Source: Nocardiopsis listeri NBRC 13360 (GTDB lineage Bacteria > Actinomycetota > Actinomycetes > Streptosporangiales > Streptosporangiaceae). From it: a DNA stretch of 64,000 nt. The DNA is taken from positions 1 through 64,000 of the forward strand of contig NZ_BCSH01000001.1 of assembly GCF_001570765.1 (NCBI RefSeq), written 5' to 3'. Position 1 is the first letter of the stretch. Each line of letters opens with the position of its first letter. This document shows positions 25,331 through 33,283 of this stretch, piece by piece. Made by a program: the position numbers and the translations under genes. The notes under the pieces are model-generated. The model saw nothing but the letters and a program-made list of their open reading frames with translations, was not told the DNA's origin and ran no database searches.

Positions 25331-25519
25331 GTCGTTTCCAGGGTGTTCCCCCGGCTCGGGGCGCTGTCGTCGACCACGAAGAGTCGAGGCCCGTGACGCC
25401 TCCGTGGCGAAGGGAAACCGAATTGACAACCGGTCAATATGTGGTGGATTGTCTTTCTGCCGAAGACCCCCTTGTTCCTGGTTCGGTACCCCTGTCCCTT
25501 GACTAGGCCGGAGACCGCC

Positions 25520-26080
25520 ATGTCCGCTTTCCTCCCCGCCGTTCGCGCCGCGTCCCTCACCCTGCTCGCCGCCGGAGCGGTCTTCTCCCTGTCCGCCTGC
25601 GGAATCGTCCAGACCGCGCTGGAGAGCCAGCAGGGCGCCGCCGGTGACGGTGGAACCGTGGGGATCGACAGCGCCTCGGAGGGTGAGGACTCCACCAGTG
25701 GTGGGACGCAGGACGTCATGGAGGTCGGCGTCGGTGACTGCTTCAACGAGGAGGAGATGCAGACGGCCCTGATGGGCGAAGAGGTGACCGGCATCCCGGT
25801 GGTCGACTGCTCCGAGTCGCACGACTCCGAGTTCTTCCACAGCGAGATCCTCCCCGAGGGCGACTTCCCCGGTGACGACGAGATCAGGGACACCGCGGCC
25901 GAGCTCTGTGAGGGCGCGGCCTTCACGGAGTTCATCGGTGTCGAGTGGTACGAGTCGGAGTTCTACGCCGGCTACCTCACCCCGGTCGCGGAGGGATGGG
26001 CCGCGGGCGACCGCGAGATCCTCTGCTACGTCATCGGTGACCCGTCCACCACCGGCACGCTCGAAGCCTCCGGCCGCTGA
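25520..26080 (+). CDS. Septum-formation family lipoprotein
   Basis: This 186-residue lipoprotein has the signal peptide LTLLAAGAVFSLSAC, with lipobox LSAC, so the cysteine near residue 26 is the lipidated N-terminus of the mature form. A polar Gly/Ser/Glu linker precedes a domain with the pattern GDCFN, VVDCSESHDSEFF and ILCYVIG. That is the conserved cysteine and HD/E signature of the actinobacterial septum-formation family. ATG 25520 is preceded by GGAG. It is paralogous to the next gene. The family name comes from Mycobacterium septum genes; direct evidence for division is weak. Confidence 0.8.
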   Translation: MSAFLPAVRAASLTLLAAGAVFSLSACGIVQTALESQQGAAGDGGTVGIDSASEGEDSTSGGTQDVMEVGVGDCFNEEEMQTALMGEEVTGIPVVDCSESHDSEFFHSEILPEGDFPGDDEIRDTAAELCEGAAFTEFIGVEWYESEFYAGYLTPVAEGWAAGDREILCYVIGDPSTTGTLEASGR

Positions 26081-26261
26081 TCTTCGACCGCTTTCGACCG
26101 ATGCCGACCGGTGTGTCCAAGAGGCGTCGGTCGGTTGGTTTTTAGCTTATTTTCACGAAATCCGCAGGTCGATGGAACCTTCTCCGGATCCGGCGCATCG
26201 ATATAGGTGGTGCCGGTCGACCAAGATCGGCGCAGCAGAGACGATCTCGTTGGAGTGAGCA

Positions 26262-26858
26262 ATGGTGTCCCAAGCCCACCGGTACCTGCCCGGCCGTGCC
26301 GCCCTGGCCGCCCTGACCGTGGGTGCGGTCCTGTCCCTCAGCGCCTGTGGGCTCCCGTTCCTCCCTCCGGCCTTCCAGGGCGCGGAGCCCGAGCCGAGCC
26401 CCACGCCGATCGAGAGCGAGGAGCCGGTGGATGAGGAGACCGACCTCGCCGATCCCGAGTCCGGGGAGCCCGAGCCGCTCGGTGCGCAGGACGAGGACGT
26501 CTTCGTCCTCAGCACCGGCGACTGCATCAACGAGTGGAGCGCCGACACCGAAGAGAACGTCAGTTCGGTCCCCAAGATCGACTGCTCGGAGCCGCACGAC
26601 CTCGAGGTCTACTACGAGGGCACCCTCGACGAGAGCGGTTCCTACCCGGAGGGCGACGCCCTCAACGACATGGTCAACGAGGGTTGCGTCGACGCCTTCG
26701 AGGACTTCGTCGGGACCGACTACATGGAGTCGGCGCTGGACTTCTCCAGCCTCATGCCGACGGAGGACGGCTGGGCGCAGGGCGACCGTGAGTACCTGTG
26801 CCTGATCGGCCAGTACGGAGAGCAGACCACCGGAACCCTAGAGGACGCACAGATCTAG
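26262..26858 (+). CDS. Septum-formation family lipoprotein, tandem paralogue
   Basis: This 198-residue lipoprotein has the signal AALAALTVGAVLSLSAC (lipobox LSAC), a Pro/Glu-rich linker (EPEPSPTPIESEEP) and a C-terminal domain with GDCINEW, KIDCSEPHDLEVYY and EYLCLIG. These align with the preceding gene at each cysteine, and both share the closing pattern GWAxGDRE. The 181-base gap between the two contains no clear terminator. It is an adjacent duplicate that has diverged. Envelope location is certain from the lipobox; the role is not known. Confidence 0.8.
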   Translation: MVSQAHRYLPGRAALAALTVGAVLSLSACGLPFLPPAFQGAEPEPSPTPIESEEPVDEETDLADPESGEPEPLGAQDEDVFVLSTGDCINEWSADTEENVSSVPKIDCSEPHDLEVYYEGTLDESGSYPEGDALNDMVNEGCVDAFEDFVGTDYMESALDFSSLMPTEDGWAQGDREYLCLIGQYGEQTTGTLEDAQI

Positions 26859-26900
26859 GGACACATGAGGGGACGCGACGGCTTCCCCGTCCACGGAGGC

Positions 26901-26936
26901 GGCCCGCATCGGTGAAAACATCCACCGATGCGGGCC
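26901..26936. terminator. Strong bidirectional terminator
   Basis: A perfect 14-bp stem, GGCCCGCATCGGTG (26901-26914) and its complement at 26923-26936, has an 8-base A-rich loop and lies between convergent genes. Confidence 0.8.
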
Positions 26937-26957
26937 GTTCTCGGTCGTGGTCGAGGA

Positions 26958-28655
26958 TCAGTGGCGTCCGAGGGCCCGGGCAGGCGTGGGCTCGGCCCCG
27001 TCGTAGTCCTCGAACCGCTGGAACAGGTCGGTCAGCTCCTCCGTGTCGGGTCCATCGGAGGTCGTCTCCGGTCGGGGCAGTCCCGCGCACTCCAGGTCCT
27101 GTGGGTCGGTGCCGTCCACGAGGTAGGCGTCCACCGCGTCGTCCACGCACGGGTGCAGGGGGGCCAGGTCCACCGGGTCGAGGGAGGCGTAGAACCCGTG
27201 GCCGCCTTCGTCGGTGATGGTCAGGAGGGAGCCGTCCAGGGTCTTGGCCATGGCGGGTCCGCCCGCGTAGGCGGTATTGGCGTCGTATTCCGCGGCGATG
27301 ATCAGCGGGCCGGTGCTGCCCGCCGGTACGAGGTCCACCAATGGTTCGGTCGGCTGCTTCTCGCTGAAGGTGCAGGCCTGGGGGCCGGTCCAGGACGCGC
27401 CCGAGCCGTAGGGGTGGTTGTCGCGGTAGTCGCGCATGTCCGAGTGGTAGATCGAGACGTCCTCCGGCCACTCGGCCTCGCACATGACCGCCGTGTGCAG
27501 GTCCAAGTTGTAACCGGACAGGTCGAGTTCGTCCTCGGGGATCTCGGGTTCGGGATCCGTGTCCTCCTCGAACCCGCCCTCGGGCTCCTCCTCGGGGAAG
27601 GGCTCGTCTTCGACAAGGGCCTTGAGGAACCAGGCACTGCCGTCCCACTCGCTCTGGTCACGAGCGAACTCTCCCACGACTGCCATGAAGTCGTTTCCGT
27701 CGAAGCCACCCGGGAAGAAGAGGTCGGGTCGGGGTTCCTCCTGGAGACGGTCGGCGGTCTCCTCGAAGGTCCGGATGATCGTGTCGGGGCTCCCGCCCAT
27801 TCCGAACACCTCGTCGTGCTCGGCCAGCCAGATGGCGTACCGCTCCACGTTCGCGGTGTAGGCGGGGGCCTGGGCCAGGGAGTCCTCGCGCCAGATGCCG
27901 TCCGGGTTCACCGGTGAGTCGAGCACGCTGCGGTCGAGCCGTTCGGGGAACAGGCTTCCGTAGACCGCGCCCAGGTAGGTGCCGTAGGAGTAGCCGACGT
28001 AGCTGACGCGCTCCTCGCCCAGGGCGGCGCGGATCACGTCCATGTCGCGGGCGGTGTCGGCCGTGGTCATGTGCGGCATCAGGTCGCCGGCGTTGGTGTC
28101 ACAGTCCCGGGCGTACCGGATCGTCTCCCGGGTGACCTCGGAGATCTGCTCGTCGGTGGGACGTGGGTAACTGGGCGGGGGTTCGCCTTCGCAGTCGATC
28201 CAGGTCGAGGCTCCGGTTCCCCGAGGATCCATGCCGATGCTGTCGTAGACCTCTCCCGCACGTGAGTCCAGGGCCAGTTCGATACCGAGGTCACGGCCGG
28301 AGAGGCCGGGGCCGCCGGGGTTGCTCAGGAGGATGCCCCGTCGCGCCTCGGGGTCGGACGCGGACATGCGCAGGATGGCGATCTCGATGCGTTCCCCCTC
28401 CGGAGCCGAGTAGTCGAGGGGCACCTCGATCCAGGCGCATTCCGCTTCGGACCCGGAGAGGTGGGCTTCTTCGCACGGTGCCCAGTCGATCTCCTGGTCG
28501 TGGAAGGGGGCCAGCGCGTCGATGGCGGCGGTGTCGTCGACGAGGCTCGGGTCGTCGGGTTCGGCCGCGGCCGGCGCGGTCGCGAGGAGGGACAGGGCGA
28601 GACCGGTGGCCAGGCCGGCCGAGGTCCCGCGGATGACGGTACGTGCTGGGGGCAC
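26958..28655 (-). CDS. Secreted alpha/beta hydrolase, tripeptidyl-aminopeptidase (TAP)-like
   Basis: This is a 565-residue secreted hydrolase. A signal peptide ends at about residue 31 (LALSLLATAPAAAEP). The alpha/beta core follows: PLDYSAPEG and LSNPGGPGLSG (oxyanion), the nucleophile elbow GYSYGTY, the acid in AAEYDANTAY and the histidine in DEGGHGFY. The C-terminal TAP-like segment carries CVDDAVDAYLVDG. GTG 28655 was chosen because AGGGAAA lies just upstream and it places the signal peptide at the very N-terminus; upstream frame-open sequence looks non-coding. Members are extracellular exopeptidases of the S33 type cleaving N-terminal tripeptides. It is divergent from the peptide-type ABC operon, which is consistent with peptide feeding. 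Confidence 0.86.
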   Translation of the reverse strand: MPPARTVIRGTSAGLATGLALSLLATAPAAAEPDDPSLVDDTAAIDALAPFHDQEIDWAPCEEAHLSGSEAECAWIEVPLDYSAPEGERIEIAILRMSASDPEARRGILLSNPGGPGLSGRDLGIELALDSRAGEVYDSIGMDPRGTGASTWIDCEGEPPPSYPRPTDEQISEVTRETIRYARDCDTNAGDLMPHMTTADTARDMDVIRAALGEERVSYVGYSYGTYLGAVYGSLFPERLDRSVLDSPVNPDGIWREDSLAQAPAYTANVERYAIWLAEHDEVFGMGGSPDTIIRTFEETADRLQEEPRPDLFFPGGFDGNDFMAVVGEFARDQSEWDGSAWFLKALVEDEPFPEEEPEGGFEEDTDPEPEIPEDELDLSGYNLDLHTAVMCEAEWPEDVSIYHSDMRDYRDNHPYGSGASWTGPQACTFSEKQPTEPLVDLVPAGSTGPLIIAAEYDANTAYAGGPAMAKTLDGSLLTITDEGGHGFYASLDPVDLAPLHPCVDDAVDAYLVDGTDPQDLECAGLPRPETTSDGPDTEELTDLFQRFEDYDGAEPTPARALGRH

Positions 28656-29008
28656 GGGGGTTTCCCTTTGCTGTTCTGCGCGTCGTCGGTGGACCGGGCC
28701 CACCGATGACGCACTCGTGGGCGTCTGCGGGGCAACGGTACGGAGCACGCACATGCCGCCAGTACCCCCGAACGTCATGTGGTGCCCTCGACCTTCGGGG
28801 GGTGCCCCCCTCCGTTCGGACACTGTCGGGTGGTTTGTGGCCGTCTATTCGGTTTGTGGTGGCGATCAGGTCGCGCGAAGGACGCCGTTTGGTCACGGGG
28901 GTGGTGTGCGCCACATGAATGGGGTTACGGTGACCATCTATTAGGAAAGTTTCCTAATAGAAACGTGGCGCCCTCACCCCTCCCAGCCCCCTCGCCCGAA
29001 GGAGCCCC
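28656..29008. other. Divergent intergenic region
   Basis: This 353-base region between the TAP-like gene and the ABC operon holds no supportable gene. It contains the 23-bp palindrome (28938-28960) near the operon start and presumably both promoters. Confidence 0.5.
28938..28960. promoter_or_regulatory. Perfect 23-bp palindrome, candidate operator of the ABC operon
   Basis: The arm CTATTAGGAAA, a central G at 28949 and the exact complement make up a perfect 23-bp palindrome 48 bases before the first permease gene. The core AGGAAAGTTTC is identical to the site over the murR start. Binding by MurR is inferred. Confidence 0.65.
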
Positions 29009-30094
29009 GTGGCCACCGAACTCGCGGCCGCCCCGCCACCGGACACCGGTGACGCCGGGCCCTCCACATCACGGAAGACGACCCTCCTACGACGGATCTG
29101 GCGCAACCACCTCTTCGTCAAGGTCCGCAAGGCCGTCGTCGTGGTGTTCGTGGTCGCCAACGCGACGTTCTTCCTCGGCCGCGCGATGCCGGGCGACCCC
29201 ATCGACGTCATGGCCGGTCGCCTCACCCAGGGCGGCATGTCGATGGAGGAGGCGCGCGCCATCGCGATGCACTCCCTCGCCTACGACCCCGACGCGCCCC
29301 TGCTGCGGCAGTGGTGGGAGTTCTTCGTCGGACTGCTCACCTTCGACTTCGGCGGCACCATCAACCGCCCCGGGGTCGGCGTCACCGAGGCCATCGGCGC
29401 CTACCTGCCCTGGACCCTCTTCAGCATCGGCGTGGGCACCCTCATCGCCATCGGGCTCGGCCTGACCCTGGGCATGGTCATGGCCTACCGACGCAACAAG
29501 GTCATCGACCACGTGCTCAGCGTGCTCGCCTCGGTCCTCGGGGCCATCCCCAACTACCTCATCGCCATGGTCCTCGTCGTCTGCGGCGGCATGTACCTGG
29601 GCTGGTTCGACCCCATCGACCTACGCGGCACCCTCAGCCCCGGGGTCGAACCCGGCTTCACACCCACCTTCGTCGGCGACGCGTTCTACCACGCGGCCCT
29701 GCCGATCCTCACCTACGTCCTCGCCATCATCGGCACCTGGATGCTCGTCATGAAGGCCTCCACCACCGAGGTCCTCGGCGAGGACTACGTGACCGTCGCC
29801 CGAGCCCGCGGCCTGCCCGACACCCGCATCGCGACCGCCTACGTCGGCCGCAACGCGGTCCTGCCGCTGGTCGCCCAGATCGCCATCTCCTTCGGCACCC
29901 TCGTCGGCGGCGCGATCTTCGTCGAACAGGTCCTGGTCTACAAGGGCGTGGGAGGTCTGTTGCTGGACGCCGTCCACTACCGCGACTACCCGCTCCTCCA
30001 GGGCCTGCTCGTCATCATCACCTCGTGCGTGGTGGTCGCCAACCTCATCTCCGACCTGCTCTACAGCAGGCTCGACCCGCGCATCCAGAACTAG
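29009..30094 (+). CDS. ABC transporter permease, DppB/OppB-like
   Basis: This 361-residue inner-membrane permease has an N-terminal helix (AVVVVFVVANATFFLGRAMPGDP, the hallmark early region of DppB proteins), an extended periplasmic segment and five C-terminal helices. The permease EAA loop is DYVTVARARGLPDTRI. GTG 29009 has AAGGAG 5 bases upstream. It is the first gene of a five-component operon with tight spacing to the second permease. Peptide, nickel and certain oligosaccharide importers share this family, so the cargo is not fixed by sequence. Confidence 0.88.
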   Translation: MATELAAAPPPDTGDAGPSTSRKTTLLRRIWRNHLFVKVRKAVVVVFVVANATFFLGRAMPGDPIDVMAGRLTQGGMSMEEARAIAMHSLAYDPDAPLLRQWWEFFVGLLTFDFGGTINRPGVGVTEAIGAYLPWTLFSIGVGTLIAIGLGLTLGMVMAYRRNKVIDHVLSVLASVLGAIPNYLIAMVLVVCGGMYLGWFDPIDLRGTLSPGVEPGFTPTFVGDAFYHAALPILTYVLAIIGTWMLVMKASTTEVLGEDYVTVARARGLPDTRIATAYVGRNAVLPLVAQIAISFGTLVGGAIFVEQVLVYKGVGGLLLDAVHYRDYPLLQGLLVIITSCVVVANLISDLLYSRLDPRIQN

Positions 30095-30110
30095 CAGGGG
30101 GACGTACGCC

Positions 30111-30992
30111 ATGGCCGTCACCACAGCCCCCGCCCACGCCACCGGCGTCTGGGGCACCATCTGGCAGGGCATCACCCGCAGTACCAGCGGATTCATCGGA
30201 CTCTGCCTCGTCCTCGGAGTGCTGCTCTTCTCCTTCGTCGGGCCGCTGTTCGTGGACCCCGCCAACCCCACCGACGTCGCCAAGATCTGGGGTGCCCCCA
30301 ACGCCGAACACTGGCTCGGTACCAACCATGAGGGCAAGGACACCTTCACCCAACTCGTCCTCGGCGGTCGCGAACCCATCTGGGTCGGCTTCGTCGCCGC
30401 CCTCATCACCGTCGCCATCGCCGTCGTCCTCGGCGCGGTCGCCGGCTACGTCCGAGGCCGGATCGACCACTTCCTACTCCAAGTCACCGACATCACGATG
30501 ACCGTCCCGTTCATCGTGCTGATGCTGGTCATCGCCTCCTTCTACCGGACCTCGTCCCCACTGGTGGTCTCCTTCATCATCGGCCTGGTCACCTGGCCGT
30601 TCCTGATGAGATCGATCCGAGCGCAGGTGCTCAGCCTCAAGGAACGCGAGTTCATCGAGGCCGCCCGCCTCCAGGACCTGGGCACCGCCCGAATCCTCTT
30701 CGTCGAGGTCCTGCCCAACATGGCCGGCTACATCTTCATCAACTTCATCATCGCCATCACCAACGCGATCTACGCCGTCGTCGGCATGTACCTGCTCGGC
30801 CTGTTGCCCAGTACCGCCGACAACTGGGGACTGATGATCCAGCAGGCCTGGGACAACAACGCCTTCCTCCTGCCCCAGGCGGCGCCTTTCCTCATCGCTC
30901 CGATGGTCATGATCATGCTCTTCCAGATCGGGTTGGTCACCATGACCCGCTCCCTGGAACAGGCCCTCAACCCCCGACTCCGGGACAGGTGA
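30111..30992 (+). CDS. ABC transporter permease, DppC/OppC-like
   Basis: This 293-residue permease has an N-terminal helix followed by the DppC-type segment EHWLGTNHEGKDTFTQLVLGG (periplasmic) and five further helices. The EAA loop is EREFIEAARLQDLGTARI. It lies 16 bases after the partner permease. Its stop codon overlaps the start of the first ATPase gene by 4 bases (GTGA), suggesting translational coupling. It forms the heterodimeric channel with the preceding product. Confidence 0.88.
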   Translation: MAVTTAPAHATGVWGTIWQGITRSTSGFIGLCLVLGVLLFSFVGPLFVDPANPTDVAKIWGAPNAEHWLGTNHEGKDTFTQLVLGGREPIWVGFVAALITVAIAVVLGAVAGYVRGRIDHFLLQVTDITMTVPFIVLMLVIASFYRTSSPLVVSFIIGLVTWPFLMRSIRAQVLSLKEREFIEAARLQDLGTARILFVEVLPNMAGYIFINFIIAITNAIYAVVGMYLLGLLPSTADNWGLMIQQAWDNNAFLLPQAAPFLIAPMVMIMLFQIGLVTMTRSLEQALNPRLRDR

Positions 30993-32065
30993 TCCCCGTG
31001 AACGACCTCCCCACCGACCCGGACACCGACGACGGCGCCCTGCTGTCGGTCCGCGGCGTCGACGTCGGCTACCGCACCGGGCGCCGGGCCCACGTCACCG
31101 CCGTCCACGACGTCTCCTTCGACCTCCACCCCGGCCAGTCCATGGCCCTGGTCGGGGAGTCCGGCTGCGGCAAGACCACCCTCGGACTGGGCCTGCTCCG
31201 CCTGCTGCCGCGTACCGGAGTCATCCCCAAGGGGGAGATCCTCTTCCGCCGCAAGGACGGCACCCGCGTCGACGTGCGCACCCTCCACAAGGAGAGACTG
31301 CGCCGCTTCCGTTGGAGCGAGGCCGCCATGGTCTTCCAGGGCGCCATGAACGCCTTCAATCCGGTGCTGCGCGTCGAGGATCACTTCGTCGACACCTTCC
31401 GCGCCCACGAGGGCGGCGGTCGACGCCCCCGGCGGGAGATCCTCGAAGAGTCCGCCGAACTCCTGGAGATGGTCCGGCTCGACCCCGCCCGGGTCCTGAA
31501 CGCCTTCCCCCACGAACTCTCCGGCGGCATGCGACAGCGCAGCCTCATCGCCCTGGCCCTGGCACTGCGCCCCCGACTGCTGATCCTGGACGAGCCCACC
31601 ACCGCCCTGGACCTGCTCACCCAGCGCTCCATCGTGGAACGCCTCGCCGAACTGCGCGAACGACTGCGCTTCTCGATGGTCTTCATCACCCACGACCTGG
31701 GTCTGGCCGCCGCCCTGGCCGACCGGGTCGGCACCATGTACGCGGGGCGCCTCATCGAGACCGGCACCACCCGCGACATCTTCCACCGCTCCCGGCACCC
31801 CTACACCTCGGCGCTGATCGACTCCGTGCCCCCGGTCGTCGGCGATCTGCGCGTCCCCGAATCGCTGCCCGGCGGCCCGCCCAGCCTCCACGCGCTGCCG
31901 CCCGGCTGTTCCTTCGCCCCGCGCTGCGCCCACGCCCTGCCCGCATGCGACCTCACCCGCCCGGAGCTGGACGTGCTCGTCCCCCGAGACGAGGGTCTCG
32001 CTCACGCGGCGGCCTGCCTGCGCTCCACCGACGCCGAACTCCACGCAGAGGGGGCCTCCCGTTGA
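30989..32065 (+). CDS. ABC transporter ATP-binding protein, DppD/OppD-like
   Basis: This 358-residue cytoplasmic ATPase has Walker A GESGCGKTT (about residue 53), signature LSGGMRQRS, Walker B LLILDEPT and H-loop ITHDLG. The C-terminal oligopeptide-transporter extension has the Cys motif CSFAPRCAHALPAC, which binds an Fe-S cluster in some homologues. GTG 30989 overlaps the permease stop by 4 bases, and the end overlaps the next start (TTGA). All catalytic motifs are intact. Confidence 0.9.
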   Translation: MIPVNDLPTDPDTDDGALLSVRGVDVGYRTGRRAHVTAVHDVSFDLHPGQSMALVGESGCGKTTLGLGLLRLLPRTGVIPKGEILFRRKDGTRVDVRTLHKERLRRFRWSEAAMVFQGAMNAFNPVLRVEDHFVDTFRAHEGGGRRPRREILEESAELLEMVRLDPARVLNAFPHELSGGMRQRSLIALALALRPRLLILDEPTTALDLLTQRSIVERLAELRERLRFSMVFITHDLGLAAALADRVGTMYAGRLIETGTTRDIFHRSRHPYTSALIDSVPPVVGDLRVPESLPGGPPSLHALPPGCSFAPRCAHALPACDLTRPELDVLVPRDEGLAHAAACLRSTDAELHAEGASR

Positions 32066-33084
32066 TCGACCACACCTTGGCCACCACCCCGGTGAGTACC
32101 GAGACGACGACCGAACCGGTGCTCACCCTCAAGGGCGCTCGCCAGACCTTCAAGACACCCCGAGGCGAAGTGCCCGCCGTCGCCGGTGTCGATCTGCAGG
32201 TCCGCCCCGGACAGGTCCTGTGCCTGGTGGGGGAGTCCGGCTGCGGCAAGACCACGACGGCCCGCATGGCCGCGGCCCTGGCGGACCCCACCGCCGGTTC
32301 CGTGCTGTTCCACGGCAAGGACGTCGCCACGATGGATCGGAAGGAACGCGCCGCCTTCCGCCGCTCGGTCCAGTACATCCACCAGGACCCCTACGCCTCC
32401 CTCAACCCGGTCCGTACCGTCTACTCCACGGTCTCCGCCGGGTTGCGTCGGCACAAGATGGTGAAGAACCACGCCGAGGCCAGGCGCGCCACCGCCGAAC
32501 TCCTCGAACGCGTGGACCTGACCCCCGCCGAGGACCACCTCGACAAGTACCCCCACCAGATGTCGGGCGGCCAACGGCAACGCGTGGCCGTGGCTCGTGC
32601 CCTGGCGATGAACCCCGAGGTGATCATCGCCGACGAGTCCACGTCGATGCTCGACGTGTCCATCCGGGTGAGTCTCCTCAACACCCTCGGAAAACTCCGT
32701 GACGAGATCGGCGTCGGTTTCCTGTTCATCACCCACGACCTCGCCGTCGCCAAGTACTTCGCCTGGCACGGCGAGATCGCTGTCATGTACCTCGGCAAGG
32801 TCGTCGAACAGGGCACCACCCCCCGGGTGGTCAACGATCCGCGGCACCCCTACACCAAGGCGCTCGTCTCCGCGGTGTGCGAACCCGACCCGGACCTGGT
32901 GCACGACAAGGAACGGGTGCGGTTGCGCGACGCCGACATCCCCGATCTGACCGACCTGCCACCGGGCTGCGACTTCCATCCGCGCTGTCCCCTCTACGCC
33001 GAGGGCGACTGCGACACCGTGCGGCCCCCGCTGGTGCGCGGCCACGACCGGCTGCTCGCCTGTCACGTCGTCACCCGGGGGTGA
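32062..33084 (+). CDS. ABC transporter ATP-binding protein, DppF/OppF-like
   Basis: This 340-residue ATPase has Walker A GESGCGKTT (about residue 60), signature MSGGQRQRV, Walker B VIIADEST, H-loop ITHDLAV and C-terminal Cys motif CDFHPRCPLYAEGDC. The start is TTG 32062, overlapping the preceding stop as TTGA, with GAGGGGG about 8 bases upstream. It partners with the preceding ATPase. The frame upstream of 32062 is open but overlaps the DppD-like gene and is not coding. Confidence 0.88.
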   Translation: MIDHTLATTPVSTETTTEPVLTLKGARQTFKTPRGEVPAVAGVDLQVRPGQVLCLVGESGCGKTTTARMAAALADPTAGSVLFHGKDVATMDRKERAAFRRSVQYIHQDPYASLNPVRTVYSTVSAGLRRHKMVKNHAEARRATAELLERVDLTPAEDHLDKYPHQMSGGQRQRVAVARALAMNPEVIIADESTSMLDVSIRVSLLNTLGKLRDEIGVGFLFITHDLAVAKYFAWHGEIAVMYLGKVVEQGTTPRVVNDPRHPYTKALVSAVCEPDPDLVHDKERVRLRDADIPDLTDLPPGCDFHPRCPLYAEGDCDTVRPPLVRGHDRLLACHVVTRG

Positions 33085-33091
33085 GGGGACC

Positions 33092-33283
33092 TTGCTCCTC
33101 CTCGTCGGGCGCTTCGGTGTCCTCGTCGGATCCTTCCTCACCCTGGCCTGCGTCCTCATGGCCGTGTTCACATCCCCCGGCACAGCCGAGTTCGTCATCA
33201 GCGTCGTCACCGTCGGTATCGGCCTGGTCGTCCTCAGCCTCGGTCTGCTCGCCGTCCTCCTGGAAAGGAAACGTCAACCATGA
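33092..33283 (+). CDS. Small two-helix membrane protein within the ABC operon
   Basis: This 63-residue protein begins at TTG 33092, with GAGGGGA just upstream, and consists almost wholly of two hydrophobic helices (LVGSFLTLACVLMAVFT and VVTVGIGLVVLSLGLLAVLL) ending in ERKRQP. It follows the ATPase gene by 7 bases, and its stop overlaps the substrate-binding protein start by 4 bases (ATGA). That arrangement argues that it is translated. No family is recognised; an accessory role in the transporter is inferred from position alone. Confidence 0.6.
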   Translation: MLLLVGRFGVLVGSFLTLACVLMAVFTSPGTAEFVISVVTVGIGLVVLSLGLLAVLLERKRQP

